Assembly: GCA_002726515.1 (NCBI GenBank)
Contig: PBTE01000025.1
Coordinates: 1 to 43,543 of the forward strand
Reading direction: 5' to 3'
Origin: Planctomycetaceae bacterium
GTDB lineage: Bacteria > Planctomycetota > Planctomycetia > Pirellulales > Pirellulaceae
Length of the DNA stretch: 43,543 nucleotides
Numbering within the stretch: position 1 is the stretch's first letter; each line of letters starts with the position of its first letter. The notes below the pieces were generated by a model. It had not been told where the DNA came from, did not search any database, and worked only from the letters and a program-made list of their open reading frames with translations. Positions 35,948 through 43,543 of the stretch are shown here, in pieces. Made by a program: the position numbers and the translations under genes.

Positions 35948-37216
35948 TCAGTCTCCAAGTCCCGATTGACTGGGGACACGATAGCAAATATTCATTTCGG
36001 GCGTCTGCAACGGGAGGTGGCCCGCAAGTTTTGAATCCAGACAGCGATCAAGAATTGCACCGGCGATTTGGGCGCGTTCAACGGGATACGGCAGAGAACC
36101 TGTAATCATCATTTGCTCGATTTTGTCCGCCAAACGGGCTGACTGGGTGACGTTCGGGATGTTCGGCATGAGAAATTGTGTGGACAGGATCTCGCCCCCA
36201 GCCAGCTGCACCGCCATGTTCACATCTTCGATCGCACCATCGAGCAGCAACAACACTGTCCGTAATCCGTCGTTTCGTTCAATCAGGTAGGCCACCGGTT
36301 CTGCAACGAGCTCGGGCAACTGGTTATTGTTTGCCAAATCCTGGGGGCGACCTTCCAATGTAGAAACACCTTGATGTGAATCCGATCGGGAAAGGGCCGC
36401 TTCGAGCAGGCGCTTCGACCAACGTCCTTTTTTACCCGCTTCCCAGACCGCATCACCTTCGATCATCTGCACCGACTTGATTCCTGTCTCTCCGCCCTTG
36501 CGTCGTTCGACCATACACTGCAACGCTTCGAGCGCGCGAAAAGCGTTCCCCGAACCCACCATCAATGCCTCGGTCAATACGGCCCCGTAAGGCGTCTCGA
36601 TGGGAGGCAGCCGCCAGGTTACCGGCAGGGACGATCCAGCCAGCAATGGAAATTTCAAACGATTCGCAGCGGCCACCATTTTTTCCGCCTGCCGCCAACT
36701 GTGCGAAAGAGCCCCACCGTTAAACACGGGAACGGCCCTTCGGTCCTGCTCAAACACTCGCAGCAACTGTTGAAAAAATTCGTGCCGCGGATAGAGCACT
36801 TGGCCTTTTTGATTGCGAGGATAATCACCCTGCTCACCAATGATCACAACCCCGTCGACCGCTAACCGATCACCACCGCACCGCAAAGCGGCAGAAATGG
36901 TGGGATAGATAGTAAAACCGTGCCTGGCAGCGCGCAAAGCGCTCAGATCTCCTGCAGGTGTCTGGTCGACGTAGAGCGAAACCACTTGCACCGCCGGCTG
37001 GTGCCACCTCCCGTCACGGGGATAACCCACCAGGAAGCGGTCAGTGATGTGCTGCGCCTGAGAACGAGTAGTCAAAACGGTTGTAATGAATGCCACCCTC
37101 TTTGTAGAACCAACACGATCCGCCACAACCGGACCTGCCAACCGGTTCGGTGCGGCCAACAATAATTCCGCGTAGCCAGCGCCCAGCACTCCGGAAAAAG
37201 TACGTCGATTGAGCAA
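35948..37216 (-). CDS. Tat-exported protein of unknown function, divergent tandem copy
   Basis: A 422-residue paralog of the preceding gene. A Tat-like start (MLNRRTFSGVLGAGYAELLL) is followed by the shared core: VAFITTVLTTRSQAQHITDRFLVGY, QVVSLYVDQ, FTIYPTISAALR, LAVDGVVIIGEQGDYPRNQKGQ, YPRHEFFQQL, AGSSLPVTWRLP and VERRKGGETG. It departs from its neighbour in several conserved spots: NDKHLSWNW becomes NGGALSHSW, and the C-terminal HLAIRY ending becomes MNICYR. The start is TTG, directly following the stop codon of the upstream copy (TAATTG), with GGAG 7 nt before it; translation is probably coupled. The function is unknown. The family is widespread in Planctomycetes and presumably periplasmic. 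Confidence 0.78.
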   Translation of the reverse strand: MLNRRTFSGVLGAGYAELLLAAPNRLAGPVVADRVGSTKRVAFITTVLTTRSQAQHITDRFLVGYPRDGRWHQPAVQVVSLYVDQTPAGDLSALRAARHGFTIYPTISAALRCGGDRLAVDGVVIIGEQGDYPRNQKGQVLYPRHEFFQQLLRVFEQDRRAVPVFNGGALSHSWRQAEKMVAAANRLKFPLLAGSSLPVTWRLPPIETPYGAVLTEALMVGSGNAFRALEALQCMVERRKGGETGIKSVQMIEGDAVWEAGKKGRWSKRLLEAALSRSDSHQGVSTLEGRPQDLANNNQLPELVAEPVAYLIERNDGLRTVLLLLDGAIEDVNMAVQLAGGEILSTQFLMPNIPNVTQSARLADKIEQMMITGSLPYPVERAQIAGAILDRCLDSKLAGHLPLQTPEMNICYRVPSQSGLGD

Positions 37217-38518
37217 TTACGTTCTCCAAAATTGCGATTGTCGAGGTGGTTCATACCGAATCGCCAAATGAGGCAATTCGATACGTTTCTGGTTCTGGTA
37301 GAGCGAATCGATCCCCGCCTCGGTCATGCCGGTTGTCAACAGCGTGCGTTCCAGCGGGCAGGGAGACTGGCCCGTGAGAAACAACGTTTCGATGTGATGG
37401 ACTAGCGGACTGAAGAAGTTTCGCAGGGACTGGTAGGACAGGTAGAACAACACCGAAAAAATCTCGCCACCTTTGAGTCGCGCGGCAACGCTACAATCTC
37501 CCACGATACCGCCAGCCCTTCCCCCCGGCTTGAACTGGATCAACGTGGTCTTCAAGCCGTCAAGATACTCAAACCGGTACGCGCGCGAGTCGGGAGAAGC
37601 ACGACGTATCTCATCGATCGTTGGAAAAACGTGGCTGTATGTCGGACGTCGGCTTGTCAACTGTAGACTTCGACACAAGGCGGCCTCGAGAAGCTGTTTG
37701 TCCCAGCCACCTTTTTCCCAGGATCCGGATTCCAGTGCATGCCAGAACCGTTCACCGCGGAGTGCTTCAACCGCCCGCACTCCTGTCTCACCTCCTCGGC
37801 GCCGTTCCACGATTGCTTGCAAGGCTTCCAGTACATGGAAGTCACCGGCGTCCAGGTCTTCGTCCCAAATGCCAACCGCTTCTTCGACTTCGGCACCCCA
37901 GGGCAAGTCGACAGACGGCAGTCGCCAGGAAAGCGGCAGGGAAGACCCGGCCATGAATCCAAAGTTCATCTCCTTGGCCGTGTCAAACATCTGCCGGGCG
38001 TAATCCCAATTCCAAGACAGGTGTTTGTCATTGAACACCGGCGCGGTCCGTCCGCTTGCGCGATACACATCTACCACTTGCTGAAAATATTCAAATCGCG
38101 GGTAGAGTCTCTGTCCTTTTTCGTTGGACGGAAAGTTGCCGTGTTCGCAAATGATCAACACCCCATCAACCGCCAAATCCGCTCTCCCCCGGGTCAAAGC
38201 CTCGGCAATCGTCGGATAAATCTTCATCTGCGGATGCTGACGACTCCGCGCGATGCTGAAATTGTCCTTGCGTTCCTGCTGTACATAAAGCGAAACAACA
38301 TCCATCGGCGGACGATGATGACGGCCCTCCCATCCGTAACCTGCCAGAAATCGATCCACGATGTGCTGCCCGTGAGAGTATTTGTGGTAGACCGTCGTGA
38401 GAACGGCAATCCTGGGCCGCTGACGAGCAGCGCGCGCTGTGCCGCCCAGTGACGCCGTGCCGCCCAGTACCATCGTGGCCGTCGTTCCGCTTAGAAAGTC
38501 GCGTCGTGAGGGGGACAT
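37217..38518 (-). CDS. Tat-exported protein of unknown function, canonical tandem copy
   Basis: A 433-residue protein with a strong Tat signal (SPSRRDFLSGTTATMVLGG). The core reads RIAVLTTVYHKYSHGQHIVDRFL, MDVVSLYVQQ, MKIYPTIAEALT, LAVDGVLIICEHGNFPSNEKGQ, YPRFEYFQQVVDVY, VFNDKHLSWNWDYA, GFMAGSSLPLSWRLP, VERRRGGETG, YRFEYLDGLKTTL and HLAIRYEPPRQSQFW. I know this pattern as a PVC-group family without assigned activity; the His-rich motifs suggest metal or sugar-related binding, which is a guess. The ATG at 38518 is fixed by AGGAG 9 nt upstream; the frame stays open to 38875, but that stretch overlaps the previous gene's stop and has no family sequence. A divergent copy follows immediately. Confidence 0.82.
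   Translation of the reverse strand: MSPSRRDFLSGTTATMVLGGTASLGGTARAARQRPRIAVLTTVYHKYSHGQHIVDRFLAGYGWEGRHHRPPMDVVSLYVQQERKDNFSIARSRQHPQMKIYPTIAEALTRGRADLAVDGVLIICEHGNFPSNEKGQRLYPRFEYFQQVVDVYRASGRTAPVFNDKHLSWNWDYARQMFDTAKEMNFGFMAGSSLPLSWRLPSVDLPWGAEVEEAVGIWDEDLDAGDFHVLEALQAIVERRRGGETGVRAVEALRGERFWHALESGSWEKGGWDKQLLEAALCRSLQLTSRRPTYSHVFPTIDEIRRASPDSRAYRFEYLDGLKTTLIQFKPGGRAGGIVGDCSVAARLKGGEIFSVLFYLSYQSLRNFFSPLVHHIETLFLTGQSPCPLERTLLTTGMTEAGIDSLYQNQKRIELPHLAIRYEPPRQSQFWRT
37224..37227 (-). promoter_or_regulatory. Ribosome binding site supporting a TTG start
   Basis: GGAG on the minus strand lies inside the last codons of the upstream copy, 7 nt before the TTG at 37214-37216, which abuts the upstream stop codon. 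Confidence 0.6.
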
Positions 38519-38861
38519 GGTACTACTCTCCTGAATCCCCCTGCACCCGGTGTCTGACGATACAAGGTGCCGCTGGAATCGGAAACAAAATTGTTGCGGC
38601 GTGGGTTTCCGGTCGGCACGGACAATCGAGGTAGCTACTCGACAAATTACCGATGTATTCTCACCGTGCTTGAGGCAGACGACGGTACGGGTTACGCTCC
38701 CAGGGGAACGCGGCAGCGTGGTCGCAAACCGCGGTGGTTGATATCGTATCGTTAGACCACCCGGGTTCAAAGGCCCAACCTTCCGGAAAAATTCGGCAGT
38801 TTTTTTGGAACACGGGCGGCAAGGCCAAAGATGACGGCAAATAGCACCAACCGCGTGACGG
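38519..38861. other. 343-bp intergenic region
   Basis: It lies between two minus-strand genes. The reading frame of the downstream gene remains open through it by chance. Apart from the ribosome binding site at 38528-38532, I see short palindromes (such as TTCCGGAA) but no stem with a T-run and no gene. Confidence 0.4.
38528..38532 (-). promoter_or_regulatory. Ribosome binding site of the canonical Tat paralog
   Basis: AGGAG on the minus strand, 9 nt upstream of the ATG at 38518; it rules out the 119-codon longer frame. Confidence 0.75.
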
Positions 38862-41330
38862 TCAGTCTCCGGCAAGCAGGACCAGCAGGTCCCGCATTTC
38901 TTTCAGCGTCAGTTGTCGATGAAATCCATCGGGCATGATCGATCGGTCACTCAGCTGACGAAAAGCAATTTCATCGCGCCCGATTGTGAACTGTGTCCCG
39001 TCCACCCCCAGAAACCGCTCGACCTGATTCTTCTCGTTCACACCCAAAGACATTCCCAGAAACAGTCTTCCGTCAGTCGTCTCAACCATCCACGGAACAT
39101 AACGCGGTGCGATCTCACGACTCGGTTGGAGAATAGAATCAAGCACTCGGTAGCGGTCCATGCGTCGAGCCACACCGGTCAGGTCCGGCCCCACCTCGTT
39201 GCCGTGTCCATTCCAACGATGGCATGCAGCGCAGCGCACCTCAGAATGCCCGAAGAAGACACGCCAGCCCGCGCGACGACTGCCGGAAGTGCCAAGCAGT
39301 TCGAGCCACGAATCCGTGTCCTGCACATCCGGCCATGATGGCGACACGACTCCGGGTTGCGTCGAATTTTTGGCGAGCAGTCGAACGGCCTCCTGCTGGA
39401 CTTCTGACCGGGGAGGCCGGGCCAGTTGCTGCAGCACCGCGAGGTTCTCCGCCACTGGCGACAGACCACAAACTGCGTCTGCCCGCAGGGACAGATCCCT
39501 GGACTTGTCGGTTGCAATCGTACGCAACCATTTGAACCGCTGGGGATGGTTGCTCAGAACCAGTGTTCGCACGGCTTCCTGCTGTACCGCCGGATCAGCC
39601 GAATTGGCCAGTTCGCGCAGAACCGCCCCACGCAGTCTCGGGTGTCCCGGTCCCAGAAGTCGCAAGGCCATCACCCGTAGCGGACCAGCCCGCGTGTTGT
39701 CCCCAAGAAGACTCAGTAAAACCGGCTCTCCGGCCTGGGGCCCGTCGTGCCGTGGAGCCCGTTTCGTATCGAGCCACTGCATGGCCGCCAGTGTGGCCCG
39801 GAACAACGGTACCGACATCATCTCGTCTGACAGCCCGCGTTCCAATTCGTTGCGAAACTCAACCAACTGCTGATCCGCAATCCACCGAACTGCGAACAGC
39901 CGGACTTCGGGAAACGGAGAGCTGAGCGCCTTGGAAAGCATTTTATTTTTTCTGTCAGGGGTCAATCTTTTTGAGCGGCGAGCAGCTTCGAGCAAACCGA
40001 GCTTCTGCCGCGCGTCTCGGAGCACTTCAAGTTCGGTTTGCCATACCCTGGAAGAATCAACCAGCCCGTTTACCGCGCCCTGGCGCAAAAATGGATCGCT
40101 CTCACTTAAATTCGAAATCTCGGCTTTTGCAGCCCAGCGGACTGCTTTTTGTTCCGCATCGGTGCGGTCCGGAAAACTCTCCGCTGGCGGGTCACCTTTC
40201 CACCGCAACCGCCAGACACGCCCCCGACCGTGAACGTTGTAACTGCTGTCAACCCAATCGGTAAAATAGAGCGCTCCATCGGCTCCCACTGCAAAGTCAA
40301 TTGGACGAAAATCGTCATCCCCCTGAACAACGACCTCACGCTGCGCGCGAAAAGAGGCACCCCGGGATTGGAGAGCGAATCGCTCGACCCGATACTCACC
40401 CCAACTCGATACATAGAGCCTGCCGTGATACGGGATGACTGCGGACGGAGCCTCGCTGGTGCCGGCCACCATGGGCAGTGTGCCGGGAAGCTCGCCGTCC
40501 CAGGCCTGCAGGGGATGTTTTCCGGATCGGCCGTAACGAAACTGGTATCCGTAATCGCCACCGTCAACAATGTGCAACAACCGACACGGCGGGCTGGCAT
40601 CGGGATCGTTATCCACGCTGAACACCCGTCCGAAAGGGTCCGTGCAAATGCCAAAAGGGTTCCAGAATCCGGTGGCAATGCGAGTCAGGTCACTCCCGTC
40701 GGTTCGGCACCAAAAAATATTGCCTCCCTCACCACCGCCCCGATGCCGGGTCGCATCGCTGGCAACCAGCGTGTAATCCTCACCAAGGTTTTCTCCGATC
40801 CCGAAATAGAATCCTCCATTTCCGTCAAAACAGAGGCCGCACAACCCGTTGTGGGGATAGTTTCCCAATGTTACCAGGTGGACAATTTCCTGTCGCTCAT
40901 CGGCCTTGTCGTCCCCGTCGGTGTCACGAATTCGAAAAATACGCCTGCGTGTCGCGACATAAATCCAGTTCCCGGGCCCGCGGGCAATGCTCATCGTATG
41001 CCGCGGGCCCGCGAAAAAATTACGAAACCGGTCGGCCCTGCCATCTCCATTGGAATCTTCGACGATTCGAATCCTGTCGGATTCCGGCCCTTGATAATCT
41101 TCCTTAGGAAAATGGGTGTGTGATTCGATGACCAGCAAGCGTCCCAAGTGATCAAAGGTCAATCCCACGGGAGTGACAATGTCAGGCTCCCTGGCAACGA
41201 GCGTCAGTTCCAGGCGCGGATCCAGCACACGCGGCTCGGCCGTTTCTCCCGGCGAGGACAGCATCTGAAAGCAGACCCCACATGCGGCCCACAAAAGCAG
41301 ATTCGCGGTTGCCGATTTCATCGAGAACAT
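38862..41330 (-). CDS. PVC-type heme-binding dehydrogenase-like protein with HEAT repeats
   Basis: An 822-residue exported protein. After a hydrophobic leader (ANLLLWAACGVCFQML) comes the membrane-bound-dehydrogenase-type propeller: GLTFDHLGRLLVIESHTHFP, IRIVEDSNGDGRADRFRNF, DTDGDDKAD, GFWNPFGICTDPFGRVFSVDNDP and IDFAVGADGALYFTDW. Helical HEAT-like repeats cover residues ~390-670. The C-terminal PVC heme domain has CAACH (about residue 700), GPDLTGVARR and the ending DRSIMPDGFHRQLTLKEMRDLL. It probably oxidises a carbohydrate-derived substrate in the periplasm with heme as electron carrier (inference). The ATG at 41330 begins one base after the TGA of the DUF1080 gene (TGAAATG), with AAGGAA ~10 nt upstream; the ATG at 41321 is an alternative. 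Confidence 0.85.
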   Translation of the reverse strand: MFSMKSATANLLLWAACGVCFQMLSSPGETAEPRVLDPRLELTLVAREPDIVTPVGLTFDHLGRLLVIESHTHFPKEDYQGPESDRIRIVEDSNGDGRADRFRNFFAGPRHTMSIARGPGNWIYVATRRRIFRIRDTDGDDKADERQEIVHLVTLGNYPHNGLCGLCFDGNGGFYFGIGENLGEDYTLVASDATRHRGGGEGGNIFWCRTDGSDLTRIATGFWNPFGICTDPFGRVFSVDNDPDASPPCRLLHIVDGGDYGYQFRYGRSGKHPLQAWDGELPGTLPMVAGTSEAPSAVIPYHGRLYVSSWGEYRVERFALQSRGASFRAQREVVVQGDDDFRPIDFAVGADGALYFTDWVDSSYNVHGRGRVWRLRWKGDPPAESFPDRTDAEQKAVRWAAKAEISNLSESDPFLRQGAVNGLVDSSRVWQTELEVLRDARQKLGLLEAARRSKRLTPDRKNKMLSKALSSPFPEVRLFAVRWIADQQLVEFRNELERGLSDEMMSVPLFRATLAAMQWLDTKRAPRHDGPQAGEPVLLSLLGDNTRAGPLRVMALRLLGPGHPRLRGAVLRELANSADPAVQQEAVRTLVLSNHPQRFKWLRTIATDKSRDLSLRADAVCGLSPVAENLAVLQQLARPPRSEVQQEAVRLLAKNSTQPGVVSPSWPDVQDTDSWLELLGTSGSRRAGWRVFFGHSEVRCAACHRWNGHGNEVGPDLTGVARRMDRYRVLDSILQPSREIAPRYVPWMVETTDGRLFLGMSLGVNEKNQVERFLGVDGTQFTIGRDEIAFRQLSDRSIMPDGFHRQLTLKEMRDLLVLLAGD

Positions 41331-41331
41331 T

Positions 41332-41967
41332 TCACGGAAGTTCCTTGATGCGAATCCGCCGGAACTTGATGTCGTTGGGTTGGCCATGATCCTGGAGACC
41401 AATGTAACCTTTCCCTGAACGGTCCTTGAGTGCGGTCTGGTCGAGTTGAATGTCGACAATTTGCTCGCCATTCAGTTCCAATTGCAGACGACTGCCGACA
41501 CAGGTGACGATCATCCGGTTCCACTGACCCGGTAACTTCGACATATTCTTCGAAGCGCCAACCGCACTGATAATGCCACCGTGATCGTGGTTGCTCATCT
41601 CCCCTTCGTGTTGCGAAGAATCCAGAATCTGAGCTTCAATACCGGTGCTAACCGGATCGGCAAGATCAGCAACACGAAAAAACACGCCGCTGTTGCCTCC
41701 GGCGGGATATGAATATTCCAGATCCAGAATGAAATTTTCGTATTTTCTGTCGGACCATATGTACGCGCTGTAACGCTGCCAACCTTTCTCTCCGGGCCGT
41801 GGTTGGATCATCAGCACGCCCTCGTCGCATACCGTCCAATTACCCGTTGTCTGCCAGCCATCAAGATTTTCGCCATTGTATAGGGAGACGAACCCATCGG
41901 GATCTCCCGCAACGGCAAACGAAACAAAGAAAAAAACGTTCAGCAGCGTGAGCAATGATTTCATCAT
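41332..41967 (-). CDS. DUF1080 (3-keto-disaccharide hydrolase-like) secreted protein
   Basis: A 211-residue protein with a signal peptide (MMKSLLTLLNVFFFVSFAVA, cleavage before GDPDG) and one DUF1080 domain: SLYNGENLDGWQTTGNWTV, FILDLEYSYPAGGNSGVFFRV, GIEAQILDS, the His/Asp-rich SNHDHGGI, and GYIGLQDHGQPNDIKFRRIRI. The last motif is the more canonical DUF1080 ending, unlike the copy at 7906-8589, so the two belong to different subgroups. The start ATG has AGGAA about 9 nt upstream. The PVC-type heme protein gene follows with a TGAAATG junction, so the two are translated together and likely act on the same glycoside in the periplasm. Confidence 0.9.
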   Translation of the reverse strand: MMKSLLTLLNVFFFVSFAVAGDPDGFVSLYNGENLDGWQTTGNWTVCDEGVLMIQPRPGEKGWQRYSAYIWSDRKYENFILDLEYSYPAGGNSGVFFRVADLADPVSTGIEAQILDSSQHEGEMSNHDHGGIISAVGASKNMSKLPGQWNRMIVTCVGSRLQLELNGEQIVDIQLDQTALKDRSGKGYIGLQDHGQPNDIKFRRIRIKELP

Positions 41968-42340
41968 AGCGGTGTTTCCTGAAAGTCTGTCAATGGTTGG
42001 ATCAGCAAATGCAGGTTACTGTTACATCGTGCCAGGCAGATTCCACGTGTCTTTAATCCCAAGGAACTTCTCGGCGGCATCGAAGAAGTGTATTCTAACG
42101 GGACCGTGCTACTGCGTCACCTCATTCCCGCAGATGTCCTCATCCGACTGCTTTCCTCGTGGGGATTCACGGGGGCGGAGTTCTCCCGGCTTGGTCTCTG
42201 AATCCTGAATCGCAATGATTTCGACACCTGATGGATGTCTCATAACAACGACTGCACCCGAAAACAAAAAATCTGTTGGTAACCATCGCCACAGATCAGC
42301 TTACATGTAACAGCCACCTCACGTCCCAAGGAACATTTTC
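41968..42340. other. 373-bp divergent intergenic region
   Basis: This holds the promoters of the DUF1080/heme operon (-) and the glycosidase-like gene (+). A perfect 10-bp palindrome, TTACATGTAA, lies at 42301-42310, 30 bp before the plus-strand ATG, and AAGGAA (42328-42333) is its ribosome binding site. No gene was recognised inside. Confidence 0.45.
42301..42310. promoter_or_regulatory. Candidate operator palindrome
   Basis: TTACATGTAA is a perfect palindrome just upstream of the ribosome binding site of the plus-strand gene. Its position would suit a repressor site; no second copy was found nearby. Confidence 0.25.
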
Positions 42341-43543
42341 ATGGATCGCCGCCAATTTCTGAGTGCTGCAGCTCTCTCCACGAGTTTGGCAGGTACGACA
42401 GCCAGTGCCACAGGCACGTCCCAGACCGCCTCCCGTCAGCCAGCACGACGTCCTCGCAAAATCTATTTCAACGACGCACGCCACCACTACCTCTATGCGT
42501 TCGAACCGCCCATGACGCGAGAAGATGCACACCGGCCAATCGACGAGTTGGCCAGCACAGCGATCGATACTTTTATTTACGGTGTGGAAACGGGTGGCGG
42601 ATTGTTCAGTGATACAAAAGTCGGTCAACGGTTCGGTGCCGACGGTGAACCTTTCGATTCACCCTACTATTGGCGGGCCCACTTTAACATGCAAAGCCTC
42701 ATCGACCAGGGCCTGGATCCCCTGCAAGTATTGATTGACCGTGCCCATGAACACGACATGGACTTTATCACCAGCTTTCGGATGGGCGGCGGTCCCAGTG
42801 ATCCACGCTACCGGATTGGTGTGGGAGGAGCTGGCGGTGGTGGTGGGGGCCCCCGAGAGAATTGCCAGGATTTCGGACGTCCTGAAGTGCGTGATTCCCG
42901 CTTCGAATGGCTGGAAGAATTGGCCAGCTACCCGGTCGAAGGAATCGAATTTGACTTTGCGTTCATGCCGCACTATTTCAAACCCCACGAAATCGAAGCG
43001 AATACCGGAGTCTTGACCGACTACGTGCGTCGTCTTTCGGAAATGATTCGTAGCAAAGGAAAAGATCGAATTGTGGGCGCGCGCGTCTTTCCCAGTCTGG
43101 AAATGAACCTTGCGCTCGGGTTAGACGTCGGCGCGTGGCTGTCAGAAAGACTCGTCGATTATGTGGCTCCTCTCTTCTATGGCTACTTTCTTCTCGACCC
43201 TGACATGCCTTTTGAATCGATGGCCGAAACAGCACACGCAGCAGGGGCCGAAGTTTTTGCGGTCCTGCAACCTTATTTCATGCAGCACAATGAACATGCC
43301 ACTCCGGCAATGATACGCGCTGCCGCTGCCAACTTCTGGGCCAAAGGAGCCGATGCCCTGATTGTTGCACCGTGGTTTTACTGGCCCTTCCGGGACGAAG
43401 AAAAATCAATGCTCACCGACGTGGGAGCTCCTCAGGACATCCAGGAAAAAGACAAGCATTATTTCGTCGCTCCCCGGCAAGAGGATGCAGCGGTGCTGGG
43501 ATACGACCATCCCCTGCCACTTTCCTTGTCAAAAATCGCCGGG
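42341..43543 (+). CDS. Tat-exported glycosidase-like TIM-barrel protein (3' partial)
   Basis: 401 codons are visible and the frame is open to the window edge. A Tat-type signal (MDRRQFLSAAALSTSLAG) precedes a domain resembling planctomycete glycoside-hydrolase-like (GH10-like/GHL) TIM barrels. Landmarks are IYFNDARHHYLYAFEPPMT, IDTFIYGVETGGG, LIDRAHEHDMDFITSFRM, GIEFDFAFMPHYF, VGARVFPSLEMNLALGLDV, YVAPLFYGYF and ADALIVAPWFYWPF. Acidic residues at strand ends (for example EFDF) could be catalytic, but no family is certain. A glycine run at residues 160-170 sits in a loop before the EFDF strand. The ATG has AAGGAA 7 nt upstream. It is divergent from the DUF1080/heme pair and probably acts on glycans in the periplasm. 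Confidence 0.75.
   Translation, partial: MDRRQFLSAAALSTSLAGTTASATGTSQTASRQPARRPRKIYFNDARHHYLYAFEPPMTREDAHRPIDELASTAIDTFIYGVETGGGLFSDTKVGQRFGADGEPFDSPYYWRAHFNMQSLIDQGLDPLQVLIDRAHEHDMDFITSFRMGGGPSDPRYRIGVGGAGGGGGGPRENCQDFGRPEVRDSRFEWLEELASYPVEGIEFDFAFMPHYFKPHEIEANTGVLTDYVRRLSEMIRSKGKDRIVGARVFPSLEMNLALGLDVGAWLSERLVDYVAPLFYGYFLLDPDMPFESMAETAHAAGAEVFAVLQPYFMQHNEHATPAMIRAAAANFWAKGADALIVAPWFYWPFRDEEKSMLTDVGAPQDIQEKDKHYFVAPRQEDAAVLGYDHPLPLSLSKIAG

Noticed and set aside
37739..38452. 237-codon plus-strand open frame
   Set aside because: Antisense to the canonical Tat paralog with its strong ribosome binding site and Tat signal.
38519..38875. 119-codon N-terminal extension of the Tat paralog
   Set aside because: The ATG at 38518 has an AGGAG and begins a Tat signal; the extension overlaps the previous gene's stop and has no family sequence.
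39160..39873. 237-codon plus-strand open frame
   Set aside because: Arg/Ser/Pro-rich translation antisense to the HEAT and heme region; a composition shadow.
40149..41123. 324-codon plus-strand open frame
   Set aside because: It is antisense to the PVC-type heme protein, whose propeller motifs and CAACH are unmistakable; the frame shows no domain.
1..43543. CRISPR arrays, tRNA/rRNA genes, transposases, phage or defence genes
   Set aside because: Looked for on both strands; no regular repeats, tRNA-like folds with GTTCGA-type arms, or relevant protein motifs were seen.

Overview
The window looks like a chromosomal segment of a Planctomycetes (PVC-group) bacterium. The evidence is the density of planctomycete-typical families: a cytochrome C/DUF1549/DUF1553 protein paired with a Tat-exported DUF1501 protein, two PVC-type heme-binding dehydrogenase-like proteins, two DUF1080 (3-keto-disaccharide hydrolase-like) lipoprotein-sized secreted proteins, Tat-exported sugar isomerase-like proteins, DUF4159 and phytanoyl-CoA dioxygenase (PhyH) relatives. 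Many starts are GTG or TTG, and genes are loosely packed with 150-500 bp spacers. I recognise no rRNA, tRNA, CRISPR array, phage gene or insertion sequence. Both ends cut through genes.

Region by region. 1-6.8 kb (+): the 3' part of an alpha/alpha-toroid plus double DUF4159 protein, a GT-C membrane glycosyltransferase, a large LptD-like outer-membrane protein and a diacylglycerol-kinase-family protein; this is an envelope-building stretch. 6.8-10.3 kb: PhyH dioxygenase and DUF1080 protein (-), divergent from an Asp-box (sialidase-fold) secreted protein (+). 10.6-15.7 kb: membrane-anchored SGNH hydrolase and an AftB-like polytopic glycosyltransferase (-), divergent from a paralogous glycosyltransferase (+). 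15.9-20.8 kb (-): a GH33-type sialidase followed by HAD phosphatase, RfaE-like PfkB sugar kinase and tagatose-3-epimerase-like TIM-barrel protein, which reads as a sugar-processing cluster and ends in a bidirectional terminator. 21.3-25.6 kb (+): DUF1549/DUF1553 plus DUF1501 couple. 25.8-28.0 kb (+): ALG5/DPM1-like GT2 and a luciferase-like flavin monooxygenase. 28.2-29.1 kb (-): Tat-exported isomerase-like protein. 29.5-32.3 kb (+): a truncated PhyH gene and a large polytopic membrane protein. 32.4-41.97 kb (-): tri-heme sugar-dehydrogenase fusion with an acidic insertion, a tandem pair of Tat-exported paralogs of unknown function, a PVC-type heme protein and a DUF1080 protein. 42.3 kb to the end (+): a Tat-exported glycosidase-like protein.

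Working picture (inference): the window combines surface-glycan and outer-membrane assembly (glycosyltransferases, LptD, DgkA, SGNH) with periplasmic carbohydrate breakdown and oxidation (sialidases, DUF1080, PQQ/heme dehydrogenases, isomerases), as expected for a marine heterotrophic planctomycete feeding on complex glycans. No defence system or mobile island was found. The least explained parts are the tandem Tat paralogs, the sialidase-HAD-kinase-epimerase cluster, the acidic insertion in the heme dehydrogenase, the broken PhyH gene and several structured intergenic segments.
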